DNA from: Paractinoplanes atraurantiacus
Lineage (GTDB): Bacteria; Actinomycetota; Actinomycetes; Mycobacteriales; Micromonosporaceae
DNA length: 64,000 nucleotides
Assembly: GCF_900215205.1 (NCBI RefSeq)
Contig: NZ_OBDY01000006.1
Location: forward strand, 248,001-312,000
Direction: 5' to 3'
Position numbers and translations under genes: made by a program. Positions within the stretch are counted from its first letter, which is position 1; each line of letters begins with the position of its first letter. Under the pieces are notes generated by a model. It saw only the letters and a program-made list of their open reading frames with translations, was not told the DNA's origin and did not search any database. This document shows positions 42,252 to 53,006 of the stretch, in pieces.

Positions 42252-42388
42252 CGAGCCGCCCGCTCGACGCCCCGGGCGTTCGTGCGGGCGCCGGAGAACA
42301 GGCCCAGGTACCCGCCCCCGTACTCGATGACCTTGTCGCGCTGCGCCCGTCCGGGGCCGAGCGCCGCGAGCACCGCTGGGGTCCGGAC
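42248..42388 (-). pseudogene. C-terminal gene fragment of unknown family
   Basis: A minus-strand frame of about 47 codons ends in a TAG overlapping the stop of the LAL regulator gene. It reads VLAALGPGRAQRDKVIEYGG, then GYLGLFSGARTNARG, with strong GC bias at third positions, and looks like the end of a real protein. No start codon or upstream coding sequence of matching quality is present, so it is taken as a remnant. Family not recognised. The rest of the gap to 42537 shows only the upstream region of the patatin gene. Confidence 0.45.
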
Positions 42389-42537
42389 AACCGCAGGTGA
42401 CTTCGGCGGGTGACGTTCCGTGGATTGGCCGCCTTCCGATGCAGACCACGCGCCGGCGCGCTCCGTGACACGGCTGTCACGGATTCGCGGGCCGCCCGGG
42501 TCTTCTGAGCGGACCGGTTCATAGAGAGGGGTGGATC

Positions 42538-43389
42538 ATGGGTAACTCCCTGCCTCGCCCCGTGGCCGTGGTGGTCGGCGGCGGCGGGGTGCTGGGCGCG
42601 GCGCACGCGGGGGTGGGCTACGCGCTGGAGCGGCGCGGCTTCGTCCCCGATCTGATCATCGGTACGTCGGTGGGTGCCCTCACCGGCGCCGTCGCCGCCG
42701 CGCATCCCGACCGGGCCGCGCCCTGGCTCGACCGGGTGTGGACCCGGCTGCGCCGCCGGGACGTGTTCCCGATCGGCCCTGGGACCTCGCGCGCCGCCCT
42801 CTGCGGCGATGGCGGCCTCCGCCGGCTGATCGGCCGGGCCGGGCTGCCCCCGCTGATCGAGGACCTGCCGATCCCGTTCACCGCGGTCGCCACCGACCTG
42901 GTCACCGGCGGCGAGGTGCTGCTCGACCGCGGTGACCTCGAGTCGGCGCTGCTGGCCAGCGCGGCCATTCCGGGGATCTTCCCGCCGGTCGCCCGTGACG
43001 GACGGATGCTGGTCGACGGTGGCGTGATCGCCTACGTCCCGGTGCGGGCGGCGCTGGCGGCCGGGGCGGCGAGCGTGGTCGTGCTGTCGCTCGGGCCTTC
43101 GCGCTTCACCGCGCCGCCTCCCCGGGCCGGCGCGATCGCCGCCCGGGCCGGGGAGTTGCTCTTCCGCCACCAGGTCGAACGCGATCTGGCCGAGGTGGCC
43201 CGGCGCCTGCCGGTCGTCGTCCTGCCGACCGGCGTCGAGCGGTGGCCGTCGCCGTGGGACTTCGGGCACGCCCGGCGGCTGATCACCACCGCGGCCGGCG
43301 CGGCCGGTGACTTCCTCGACCGGCTGGACGTCGACGGGCCCGGCCTCTACCGGCAGACGGGCCGCGCGCTGACGGGGGCCGGGCGATGA
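42538..43389 (+). CDS. patatin-like phospholipase
   Basis: A 283-residue acyl hydrolase. The oxyanion loop VVGGGGVLGAAHAG (about 12-25), the nucleophile elbow IGTSVGALTG with Ser44, and the catalytic Asp160 in LVDGG complete the Ser-Asp dyad of bacterial patatins. ATG 42538 is preceded by GAGAGGGGTGG. It is first of four genes, each overlapping the next by 4 bases, so all are made together. Predicted to cleave acyl chains from lipids, in the cytoplasm or at the membrane. Confidence 0.9.
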   Translation: MGNSLPRPVAVVVGGGGVLGAAHAGVGYALERRGFVPDLIIGTSVGALTGAVAAAHPDRAAPWLDRVWTRLRRRDVFPIGPGTSRAALCGDGGLRRLIGRAGLPPLIEDLPIPFTAVATDLVTGGEVLLDRGDLESALLASAAIPGIFPPVARDGRMLVDGGVIAYVPVRAALAAGAASVVVLSLGPSRFTAPPPRAGAIAARAGELLFRHQVERDLAEVARRLPVVVLPTGVERWPSPWDFGHARRLITTAAGAAGDFLDRLDVDGPGLYRQTGRALTGAGR

Positions 43390-44510
43390 GCACTGTCGCG
43401 TTCCTCAACATCGGCATGCACGGGCGGGTCAATCCGACGCTGCCGATCGTGGCCGAGCTCGTCCGGCGCGGGCACACCGTCAGCTATCACACCTCGGCCG
43501 CGTTCGGTGACGAGATCGCCGCGGCCGGTGCCAAGGTTCACCTCTATCCGGGCGGCGACCTGGCGATTCCGGATCCGCCGACGCCGGCCGGGCTGGTGGC
43601 GGCGCTGGCCGGCATGGCCGTGCGGGTGCTGCCGAGCGTGCTGAGCGATCTCCGATCCGTACGGCCAAATTTGATCGTTCATGATTCCGCCTGCCCGTGG
43701 GGTGCCGTCGCCGCGAAGGAGCTCGGCGTGCCGGCCGCCTCGACGTTCACCACGTTCGCTTTCAACCGGCAGGCGCCCAGCCCGACGGCCGGTTCCTGGC
43801 GGCTCCTGCTCTCGCCGGACTATGTGCGCTCGCGACGGCGACTCGGCCGGGGGCTTCCCCTGGTCGATCTGGGCAACATCCGCCAGCCGCTCAACCTGGT
43901 CTTCACCTCGCGCGCGTTCCAGATCGGCGCCGGCGAATGCGACGAGTCGTACCGGTTCGTCGGCCCCAGCATCGGCGCGCGCCCCGCGGTCGCCTCGTTC
44001 CCCTTGACCCAACTTCAAGATCCGCTTTTGTACGCCTCCCTGGGCACCGTCTTCAGCGCCGGCCCCCGGCTGCTGCGCGGCTTCGCCCTCGCGCTCGCCC
44101 CGCTGGCCGGCACCGTGGTCGTCGCCACCGGGCAGACCGATCCGGCCGCCCTCGGCGACCTGCCGGCCAACGTGCTGGCCCATCGCAGAGTCCCGCAGCC
44201 GGAGATCCTCGACCGGGCCGCCCTGTTCGTCACCCACGGCGGCATGAACAGCGTCAACGAGGCCCTGTACGCCGGCGTCCCGATGCTGGTCGTCCCGCAG
44301 GGCGCCGACCAGCCGCTCGTGGCCTCCCGCGTCGAGAGCCTCGGGGCCGGGCTGACGCTCGGAACCGGCGACGTCGGCGCCCTCGCCCGCCGCCTGCTCG
44401 ACGAGCCCGGCTTCGCTCAGGCCGCCCGCACCTTGCGGACCGCGCAGCGGGAGGCCGGCGGCGCCGTCCGGGCGGCCGACGAGCTCGAGGGTTATGGGGC
44501 GGCCCGATGA
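43386..44510 (+). CDS. glycosyltransferase, GT1/MGT (UDP-sugar or macrolide type)
   Basis: A 374-residue GT-B fold glycosyltransferase. The N-terminal acceptor domain begins FLNIGMHGRVNPTLPIVAEL, and the donor domain has the signature FVTHGGMNSVNEALYAGVPM followed by LVVPQGADQPLVASRV. This fits the family that glycosylates hydrophobic acceptors such as macrolides, sterols or lipids. ATG 43386 overlaps the patatin stop (ATGA). Placed between a phospholipase and membrane/hydrolase genes, its acceptor may be a lipid. Confidence 0.92.
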   Translation: MSTVAFLNIGMHGRVNPTLPIVAELVRRGHTVSYHTSAAFGDEIAAAGAKVHLYPGGDLAIPDPPTPAGLVAALAGMAVRVLPSVLSDLRSVRPNLIVHDSACPWGAVAAKELGVPAASTFTTFAFNRQAPSPTAGSWRLLLSPDYVRSRRRLGRGLPLVDLGNIRQPLNLVFTSRAFQIGAGECDESYRFVGPSIGARPAVASFPLTQLQDPLLYASLGTVFSAGPRLLRGFALALAPLAGTVVVATGQTDPAALGDLPANVLAHRRVPQPEILDRAALFVTHGGMNSVNEALYAGVPMLVVPQGADQPLVASRVESLGAGLTLGTGDVGALARRLLDEPGFAQAARTLRTAQREAGGAVRAADELEGYGAAR

Positions 44511-44983
44511 GCACGGGAGTGGCCGTCCTGCTGCTGCTCGCCGGGCTGTCCGAGGCCCTGGGCCGGGTGCTGCCCGTCGTGGCGCGGCGGTCGGGCGCGT
44601 CGCCGTCCGCGGCCGGCGGCCTGCTGCTGTTCGGCGCGGTGGTCGACGCCACGGTCTTCGCGCTGTGGCCGCTGACCGCCGGCGCCCTGGCCGGACTGGC
44701 CCCGGGCGACGCCGTGCGGTTGTGGACGCCGGGGCTGGTGGCGCCGCTGCTGCTGGCCGCCGTCCTCGCGTTCCCGCTGCTCGGGCCGCTGCTGCACTTC
44801 CTGCTGCTGGTGGGGGTGGGCGCCGGCCTGACCGGTGCGCTCTCGGCGGCGACCGGGGACGGCTGGTGGACCGCGGCCGGCTCCGTGGCCGTGTCCGGGG
44901 CCGGGCTGGCCCTGGCCGTCGAGGCCGTCCGCCGGGCGGTCGCGCGGATCACCCGGGTCGCGGCGGGGGAGGCCTTGGCATGA
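44507..44983 (+). CDS. hypothetical integral membrane protein
   Basis: A 158-residue hydrophobic protein with about four membrane segments (GVAVLLLLAGLSEALGRVL, LLLFGAVVDATVFALWPLTA, GLVAPLLLAAVLAFPLLGPL, then HFLLLVGVGAGLTGAL) and a basic C-terminus (VRRAVARITRV). ATG 44507 overlaps the glycosyltransferase stop by four bases. No family is recognised. It may anchor or present the enzymes encoded on either side, or flip a lipid product; this is inference from the operon. Confidence 0.78.
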   Translation: MSTGVAVLLLLAGLSEALGRVLPVVARRSGASPSAAGGLLLFGAVVDATVFALWPLTAGALAGLAPGDAVRLWTPGLVAPLLLAAVLAFPLLGPLLHFLLLVGVGAGLTGALSAATGDGWWTAAGSVAVSGAGLALAVEAVRRAVARITRVAAGEALA

Positions 44984-45918
44984 GCGTGCTGCTGGTGGTG
45001 CTGCTCGCCGGGCTCGGCCCGCTGCTGCTGGCCGAGGCGCTGCTCGCCCGCTTCGAATTGATGACCTACGCGGCCCGCTGGCGAACACCCGCCACCGCGC
45101 TGCCGCCCGGCATGCCGTACGCCCGGGGAGCGGAACCGGACCGCCCACCCGCCGCCTATCTGGTCTATCTCGACGGCATCGGCAAGCGCCGCTTCCGCGA
45201 CACCCGCGACGGCGGCAAGCTGGTCCGGGCGGTGATCGAGGGCGCGCCGGAGCTGCGGGTGCTCGGCCAGGTGCTGCCGTACTCGCCGCTGGCCGACCCC
45301 CTGGCCGACCGGCCGGTGTGGACGTGGCTGCGCCACCGCGCCGGGCTGCTGCTGTTCCTGCACAACGTGATGCAGATCTTCATCGCGGCCGACCGCCGCT
45401 ACCGGCCGCTCTACAACCGGGCCGTCGGCTCGCAGATCGCCGCCCAGCTCCGGCACGCCGGCTACGAGCCGGACTGCGGCATCCCGGTGGTGCTTCTCGG
45501 CTACAGCGGCGGCGCCCAGCTCGCCCTGGGCGCGGTGGAGGAGATCTGGTCGCGGCTGCGGGTGCCGCTGTGGCTGATCACCCTCGGCGGCTTCCACAAC
45601 GGCGCCAACGACCTCACCCACGCCGAGCACGTCGACCAGCTCACCAGCGGCGCCGACTGGATCGAGCGGACCAGCACGCGCCTGTTCCCGCAACGGTGGC
45701 GCTCATGGCGGTGGAGCGGCTGGAACCGGGCCCGGCGCGACGGGAAGATCGCGGTGCACCGGCTCGATCCCGCCACGCACGTCGGCCCGCTCAGCTACAT
45801 CAGCCCGTCCGCGCTGCTGCCGGACGGGCGCAGCCACCTCGACCGCACCACCGCCGAAGTGATCAGGCTGGTCCGTCACGGGCCGCTCAGCGACTCCGCC
45901 CGCTCCGGGCCGAAATAG
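44980..45918 (+). CDS. membrane-anchored alpha/beta-hydrolase-like protein
   Basis: A 312-residue protein with an N-terminal hydrophobic anchor (MSVLLVVLLAGLGPLLLAEA) and an alpha/beta hydrolase nucleophile elbow VVLLGYSGGAQLAL with Ser176. A Tyr-Leu-Asp strand (YLVYLDGIGKRRFRD) precedes it. ATG 44980 overlaps the membrane protein stop by four bases. Lipase or esterase activity is inferred. The 3' end overlaps the convergent universal stress protein gene by 43 bp. Confidence 0.82.
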   Translation: MSVLLVVLLAGLGPLLLAEALLARFELMTYAARWRTPATALPPGMPYARGAEPDRPPAAYLVYLDGIGKRRFRDTRDGGKLVRAVIEGAPELRVLGQVLPYSPLADPLADRPVWTWLRHRAGLLLFLHNVMQIFIAADRRYRPLYNRAVGSQIAAQLRHAGYEPDCGIPVVLLGYSGGAQLALGAVEEIWSRLRVPLWLITLGGFHNGANDLTHAEHVDQLTSGADWIERTSTRLFPQRWRSWRWSGWNRARRDGKIAVHRLDPATHVGPLSYISPSALLPDGRSHLDRTTAEVIRLVRHGPLSDSARSGPK

Positions 45919-47111
45919 TGCACCGCGTGACCCTGCCGCCGCCGGGCCAGGCGCGCGATCTCGTGCCTCTCGTCCGGCCCGGCCGGGATCATGAAGGCCA
46001 CCTCGCCCTTGCGTAGCCCCTCGTCGTACAGGTTGAGGATGGCGTCGTCGTACCCCCAGTTCTGGAAGAACCGCACGAACCGTGAATGCCATCCGTGCCC
46101 GCTGCCGTCGCTGTCGAGGATGCGCACCCCTTCCGGCCCGTGCAGCACGACCACGCCGGAAACGTCGACCTGGGACGCTCGCAGATCGTCCAGCAGCTCG
46201 GCGAGAAGCTCCCGGTCCGGCACGAGCCCGGAGACGGCGTTGGCCGGCCGGTCGAGGAACACGTCGACGTTGTCCGACGGCTCGCCGGGCTCCGGTGCCG
46301 CCGCCACCGCCCGCACGACCTCGACCGGGCACGCTGCGTGGTGCAGCAGGGCCTGGCTGACCGATCCGAGCACGAGGCCCTTGAAGGTGTCCCGCCCGCG
46401 AGCGCCGACCACGACGAGCCGCGCCGTCCCCGACCTTTCGATCAACACATGACGAGCGTTTTCCCGTACGGCCTCCGCCCGCACCGTCACCTCGGGGTAG
46501 CGCTCGCCCCAGCCGGCCAGCGCCTCACTGAGCAGCAGCCGCCCGCCCGGCCCGTCATCACCGGCGAGGACAGCCACGAGATCCGCGCCGAGCAGGGCAC
46601 TCTGCTCGAACGCCGCCGCGACCGCCAGCCGTGACCCCTCCGACCCGTCCACGCCGACCACGACCGGGCCGCCCGGATGTTCGTCACCCCGCACGACCAG
46701 GACCGGGCAGTGCGCGTGGGCGCTGGCGTGCACCGCCACCGACCCGATGATCAGCCCGCTGACCCCACCCAGCCCTCGGTCGCCGAGCACGAGCAGCGCC
46801 GCTTCCCGCGACTCGTGAAGCAGCACGGGCGTGGCCGCCCCGTCGACCAGCGCCGTGGTGACCGCGACCCCGGGCGCCACCTGGCCCGCCTCCGCCGCCG
46901 CCTCGGCGAGCAGGTCCTCGGCGTGGTTCCGAAGCCCCGTCCCCGGCATGTCCTCGGCGACCGGCCCGACCCCCACATGCAGCGACGGCCAGATGAAGGC
47001 GTGCACCACCCGAAGCGGACGCCCTCGATGCCGCGCTTGGAGGGCAGCAGCCCTGACCGCGCCCAACGCTTGCTCAGATCCGTCGATACCCACGACCACC
47101 GGTGCGACCAT
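45876..47111 (-). CDS. universal stress protein with two UspA domains and a C-terminal extra domain
   Basis: A 411-residue protein. UspA domain 1 (residues 4-142) and domain 2 (about 148-268) each begin VVVGIDGSE or VVVGVDGSE and carry an ATP-loop G-x2-G-x9-G-S (RGLGGVSGLIIGSVA and RGRDTFKGLVLGSVS). The last 130 residues form a separate alpha/beta region with RELLAELLDDLRASQVDVSG, HSRFVRFFQNWGYDD and EVAFMIPAGPDERHEIARL; this is not part of the Usp fold and I do not recognise it by name. GTG/ATG choice: ATG 47111. Likely an ATP-binding stress sensor. Confidence 0.88.
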   Translation of the reverse strand: MVAPVVVGIDGSEQALGAVRAAALQARHRGRPLRVVHAFIWPSLHVGVGPVAEDMPGTGLRNHAEDLLAEAAAEAGQVAPGVAVTTALVDGAATPVLLHESREAALLVLGDRGLGGVSGLIIGSVAVHASAHAHCPVLVVRGDEHPGGPVVVGVDGSEGSRLAVAAAFEQSALLGADLVAVLAGDDGPGGRLLLSEALAGWGERYPEVTVRAEAVRENARHVLIERSGTARLVVVGARGRDTFKGLVLGSVSQALLHHAACPVEVVRAVAAAPEPGEPSDNVDVFLDRPANAVSGLVPDRELLAELLDDLRASQVDVSGVVVLHGPEGVRILDSDGSGHGWHSRFVRFFQNWGYDDAILNLYDEGLRKGEVAFMIPAGPDERHEIARLARRRQGHAVHYFGPERAESLSGP

Positions 47112-47173
47112 GCCGGCCTCCTCATCTCCCTACGGAGACACGGCAGCCCCTCGGTTTCGTGACAGCGCGAGTT

Positions 47174-47872
47174 TCAGGCGCCTGGTTTGACCAGGCCGGT
47201 CTCGTAGGCGAGCACGACGGCCTGGGTGCGGTCGCGCAGGCGCAGCTTGGTCAGCACGTGACCGACGTGGGTTTTGATCGTGGTCTCGCTGACCCGCAGG
47301 GCGGCGGCGATCTCGGCGTTGGAATGCCCGCGGGCCACGTGCACGAGCACCTCGCGCTCGCGTTCGGTGAGCGCGTCGAGCTTGCTGGCGGTAGTCGTTT
47401 CCGGCGCGGGCAGCGCCTCCGCGACCCGGGCCAGGATCCGCGCCAGCACGGCCGGCGTGATGACCGCCCCACCGGTCGCGACGGCCCGGACGGCCGCGAT
47501 CAGCTCCCCGGGCGGCGCGTCCTTGCTCAGAAAGCCGGCCGCCCCCGCCGCGACGGCGGCGAGCACATTCTCGTCGGTGTCGCCGGCGGTCATCACCAGC
47601 ACCCGCACGGGCAGCCCGGCCTCGGTCACCGCCCGCGTGACGCCGAGCCCGTCGACCCGAGGCAGCACCAGATCGGTGATAAGCACATCGGGCAGCAGCC
47701 GCCGAGCCAGATCGATCGCCTCGGCACCGTCCCCGGCTTCCCCGGCCACCACGATCTCGGCCGACCCGTCGTCACACCCGGCCGCGGTGAGAACCATCCG
47801 CAGCCCCGACCGCTGCATGGGCGCCGCATCCGCCACCAGAACCCTCAGCGGCCGCGGGGCAGTCACCGGCAC
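47174..47872 (-). CDS. NarL/FixJ-type response regulator, atypical acidic pocket
   Basis: A 232-residue two-domain regulator. The receiver has Asp67 in DVLITDLVLP, Thr95 in VMTAGD and Lys117 in FLSKDAP, but the first acidic pair is Asp15-Ala16 (VADAAP) instead of Asp-Asp. The C-terminal LuxR HTH (LTEREREVLVHVARGHSNAE, then IAAALRVSETTIKTHV) is intact. No histidine kinase gene is adjacent, so it is an orphan. With one metal ligand missing, phosphorylation may be weak; dimerisation without phosphate is possible. ATG 47872 is the start. Confidence 0.9.
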   Translation of the reverse strand: MPVTAPRPLRVLVADAAPMQRSGLRMVLTAAGCDDGSAEIVVAGEAGDGAEAIDLARRLLPDVLITDLVLPRVDGLGVTRAVTEAGLPVRVLVMTAGDTDENVLAAVAAGAAGFLSKDAPPGELIAAVRAVATGGAVITPAVLARILARVAEALPAPETTTASKLDALTEREREVLVHVARGHSNAEIAAALRVSETTIKTHVGHVLTKLRLRDRTQAVVLAYETGLVKPGA

Positions 47873-48227
47873 TCCCGGCCAACAGCGGCGTACATGGCGG
47901 CCACCCTAAGCGATCGCTGTTACCGGCGGCCGACCTCCCACCCTCTCAGGCGTCCTCGATCACCCACAACGCCGAGACCCCAGTGCCACCCGCAGCGCTG
48001 GCCGCCCCTTTAACCGGCGCTGATCGCCGGCCGCCCCTGTCGGCAGCGCCGATCACCGACCGCCCTCGAACCGGCGCCGATAATCCATCGCGTCCCCAAC
48101 CGGGTGCCGGTCTTACCCCGAGCGGCTACTGGTCTCGGTCTCGCCCGGGCGGGTGCCGGCCGCCGGTCTCACTCCGAACGCGGTGCCGGTCATCCGCCGG
48201 GGACCGCACTCGATGGCGAGGTTTCGA
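47873..48227. other. intergenic region with imperfect CCGGCGC-type repeats
   Basis: No gene is seen. The middle has repeated CCGGCGCYGAT segments (about 48013-48085) and the right part has repeated GGTGCCGGTC segments. The left part should hold the promoter of the response regulator gene. Confidence 0.5.
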
Positions 48228-48771
48228 TCACGAGGCGACCCCCGAGCCCTGGGTTGCGGCCGTCGGGCCGAGGACCTCTTGGGCGATGGGCCACCAGTGC
48301 CGTTCGCCCAGCAGATCCGGGGCCGGTGCGGCACTGATCCAAGCGCCGGTGCCCTCGGGCGGGGTCAAGGGTGGGGTCGCGCGGTGTGAAGACCGGGACG
48401 TGGGCGAGCGGTGCGGGCAGGCGGTAGCTCTCGTCCGGCTCCGGAACGATGTTGCGGACGTAGCCGATGCACCGGGTGGGCACGTCGCCGCCCGGGGCGG
48501 TCGGGAGGTGTTGCCGGGTCAGGCGGGACACACCCTCCATTGGCGACAAACCGTCCAGGAACAGGGTCGGAAGGTCGAAGCCCCTCGGTGTTCGCACGCA
48601 GTACAGCTCGCGGGCGCGGAAGATGGCCAGCCGGACGATCACGGCCGGGGGCGGGACCTCCAGGTCGTCGCCGGCCCACACCTCGGCCGTGCTGCCCGGG
48701 GGGAGCCAGGCGGCGGCGGGTACGGACCGGATCAGGCGCGGTGGCCCGGACGGCGGGGAGGAGTCGATCAC
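48228..48771 (-). pseudogene. NUDIX-like protein, frameshifted
   Basis: The frame from ATG 48771 encodes MIDSSPPSGPPRLIRSVPAA through PLFLDGLSPMEGVSRLTRQH-type and RLPAPLAHVPVFTPRDPTLD. After that the protein pattern continues only in the next frame as EGTGAWISAAPAPDLLGERH and WWPIAQEVLG, ending at 48228. The break is at about 48355-48362 in a GGGCGGGG run. Either the gene has a one-base indel or the sequence has an error. The fold resembles a short NUDIX protein, but the usual NUDIX box residues are not recognisable, so catalysis is doubtful even before the frameshift. Confidence 0.65.
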
Positions 48772-48814
48772 GCGGTCATGATGGCACCCGGTTTCCTGCG
48801 CGGCTGGTCTCGTG

Positions 48815-49993
48815 TCAGGCCAGGCGGTCGTCGTCGGTGGGGGTGGTGTCGATCTGGAGGACGTCGGGGGCGGTGGGGAACGGGGGCGGGGTGCCGCCGA
48901 ACTCGGGGCACAGGGCCTGGTGGTTGCACCAGCCGCAGAGTCGGCTCGGTTTGGGGCGGAAGTCCTGGTCGCGCTTGGCTCGTTCGATGGCGGCGGAGAG
49001 GGCGACCAGGGTGCGCTCGAAGCGTTGCAGCTCCTCGGCGTCGGGGCTGTAGTCGAGGGCCTCGGCGTCCTTGAGGTAGAGCAGGCGCAGGACGCGGGGG
49101 ACGACGCCCTGGGTGCGCCACAGGACCAGGGCGTAGAACTTCAGCTGGAACAGGGCGCGGCCCTCGAACGCCTCGCGCGGGGCGCCGCCGGTCTTGTAGT
49201 CGACCACGCGCAGGTCGCCGGCGGGGGAGATGTCGAGGCGGTCGATGTAGCCGCGGATCAGCAGCTCGTCGTCGATCAGCGTGGAGACCAGGCTCTCGCG
49301 CTGGGCGGGCTCGAGGCGGCGCGGGTCTTCGACCGCGAAGTAGCCGGGCAGCAGGGCCCGGGCGCTGTCGAGAAAACGGGCCAACCGGGCGGCCTCGTCG
49401 GCCTCGGGCACGTCGATCAGCGCGGCTTGACCGGGGATCGGCGCAGCGGAAGCGCCGGCTGGACCGGAGGGGCCGGACGCGGAAGAGCCGGCGGCGGGGC
49501 CCGCGGCGGCGCCGGAGGTGAGAGGGCCCGCGGGGGAACCGGTGGCGTCGGCGGCGAGAGAGCTGGCGGGCGATCCCGTGGCGTCGGAGGCGGGAGAGGC
49601 CGTGGGGGAGCCGGTGGCGTCGGCCTCGGCGGCCAGTGCGGCGGGGTCGGAGACGCCGCGGCGGGGTGGGGCGTTGAGGATCTCGGCGGCTCCGGGCTCC
49701 TCGGCCAGGACCCGCTGCCAGGCCGGCTCGACCAGGGCGGCCGCGGCCTCGGGAGTGCGCTCGGCGGCGGGCAGGTCGAACAGGGACTCCAGGACCGCGT
49801 GGACCAGCGTGCCGCGCACCTGGTCGGCCGAGGGCTGCTCGGGGAGCTTGTCGATGGTGCGGAAGCGGAACAGCAGCGGGCACGTCTTGAAGTCGGCCGC
49901 CCGCGACGGCGACAGCGAGGGCCCGGCCGGCCGGTCGGTGGAGTCCCGGCGGGAGGAGCCGGGCGGGGGTGGGGAGACCGTGGGTGCTGTCAT
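48815..49993 (-). CDS. RecB-family PD-(D/E)XK nuclease with Fe-S-type cysteines
   Basis: A 392-residue exonuclease of the RecB/Cas4 type, equivalent to mycobacterial Rv2119. The nuclease motif is VVDYKTG (Asp264, Lys266). Cys37 in DFKTCPLLFRF and a C-terminal CGWCNHQALC (C-x2-C-x5-C) form the four-Cys pattern of AddB/Cas4 Fe-S nucleases. Residues about 117-185 are an inserted Ala/Gly/Ser/Pro repeat (ADATGSPA units). ATG 49993 is the start. It is divergent from the site-2 protease gene, as expected for the proteasome neighbourhood. The DNA role is presumed repair. Confidence 0.9.
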   Translation of the reverse strand: MTAPTVSPPPPGSSRRDSTDRPAGPSLSPSRAADFKTCPLLFRFRTIDKLPEQPSADQVRGTLVHAVLESLFDLPAAERTPEAAAALVEPAWQRVLAEEPGAAEILNAPPRRGVSDPAALAAEADATGSPTASPASDATGSPASSLAADATGSPAGPLTSGAAAGPAAGSSASGPSGPAGASAAPIPGQAALIDVPEADEAARLARFLDSARALLPGYFAVEDPRRLEPAQRESLVSTLIDDELLIRGYIDRLDISPAGDLRVVDYKTGGAPREAFEGRALFQLKFYALVLWRTQGVVPRVLRLLYLKDAEALDYSPDAEELQRFERTLVALSAAIERAKRDQDFRPKPSRLCGWCNHQALCPEFGGTPPPFPTAPDVLQIDTTPTDDDRLA

Positions 49994-50069
49994 GTCCAAG
50001 AGGCTAGGGCAGGGGTATGACGAAAACGCGCTGACCGTCCCGTGACACCGACTCCGTAGCATCGACGGC

Positions 50070-52213
<2,144 letters not shown>

Positions 52214-52270
52214 CGGTACGCACCGAAGTCGGGTAGCTTCCAAGCGGCAAAACTAACCGGGGAGGATCGG

Positions 52271-52870
52271 GTGGGCGCTATGAGCTCTCCGCCGTTCGGC
52301 GGCAGCAACGAGATGCCGGCTGTCTTCCCCGACTGGTCGCCCTACCAGGACCTCGATTCGGCGGCCCGGGCCTATCTGCGTGACCCCGAGGTGGCGCTCG
52401 ACGCGCTCTTCGGGGTCCTGCGCGGCGCTTCGGTGCTCTGCTTCACCCTCGAGCGCTTCGTCAACGAGGTCAACGGCGTCTGGCAGGAGGTCGTCATCTG
52501 TGACGGCAGCCGCCTGGTGCTGTGGCACGGTGAGGATGTGGCGCCCGGTGACGGCCCGGTCGGCTCGATGACCTCGTCGCTGCGGGTGGTGCCGCTGTCC
52601 ACGGTCACCGAGGTCGGCTGCCGCCGCCGGCTCACCCGCACGTCCAACGGGCAGGCCCGGGTCGACAGCATCGACGTCTACCTGCTGCTGAGCTCGGTCG
52701 ACGACGCCGTGCCGCCGCCCGGCATGGAGGACGGTGAGTCCCGGCAGACGATCCGGCACGACGCGCTGCGCTTCGGCAAGACCCTCGACGACGGCGGACC
52801 CGGACAAATCGCCCGTCTTGAGGAGTTTTCACGCGTCGTTGCTTCGTTGGTGGGACGGCCGACACTCTAG
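52271..52870 (+). CDS. conserved hypothetical protein of the proteasome neighbourhood
   Basis: A 199-residue soluble protein with alpha/beta content: YLRDPEVALDALFGVLRGAS, then LERFVNEVNGVWQEVVICDG and RVVPLSTVTEVGCRRRLTRT. GTG 52271 has GGGGAGG about six bases upstream and 57 bp separates it from trmI. No family name is recognised; its position after trmI is common in actinobacteria as far as I recall. The 136 bp after it hold no gene. Confidence 0.78.
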   Translation: MGAMSSPPFGGSNEMPAVFPDWSPYQDLDSAARAYLRDPEVALDALFGVLRGASVLCFTLERFVNEVNGVWQEVVICDGSRLVLWHGEDVAPGDGPVGSMTSSLRVVPLSTVTEVGCRRRLTRTSNGQARVDSIDVYLLLSSVDDAVPPPGMEDGESRQTIRHDALRFGKTLDDGGPGQIARLEEFSRVVASLVGRPTL

Positions 52871-53006
52871 AGGGAATGGCTTTTGTCCGGTTCAGGGTGG
52901 CCGGGTGGGGCGGTTGGAAGGTTTCGGCCGTGTGACTTTTTCCGCGAATTTCCGGGGGTGTTCGCCGGGCCGTCCGGACGGCGAAAGCTGTTGCGTGGCA
53001 AAGACC

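Noticed and set aside
39954..42449. 831-residue minus-strand frame opposite the LAL regulator
   Set aside because: The regulator has Walker and LuxR motifs in the other strand; the antisense frame shows none.
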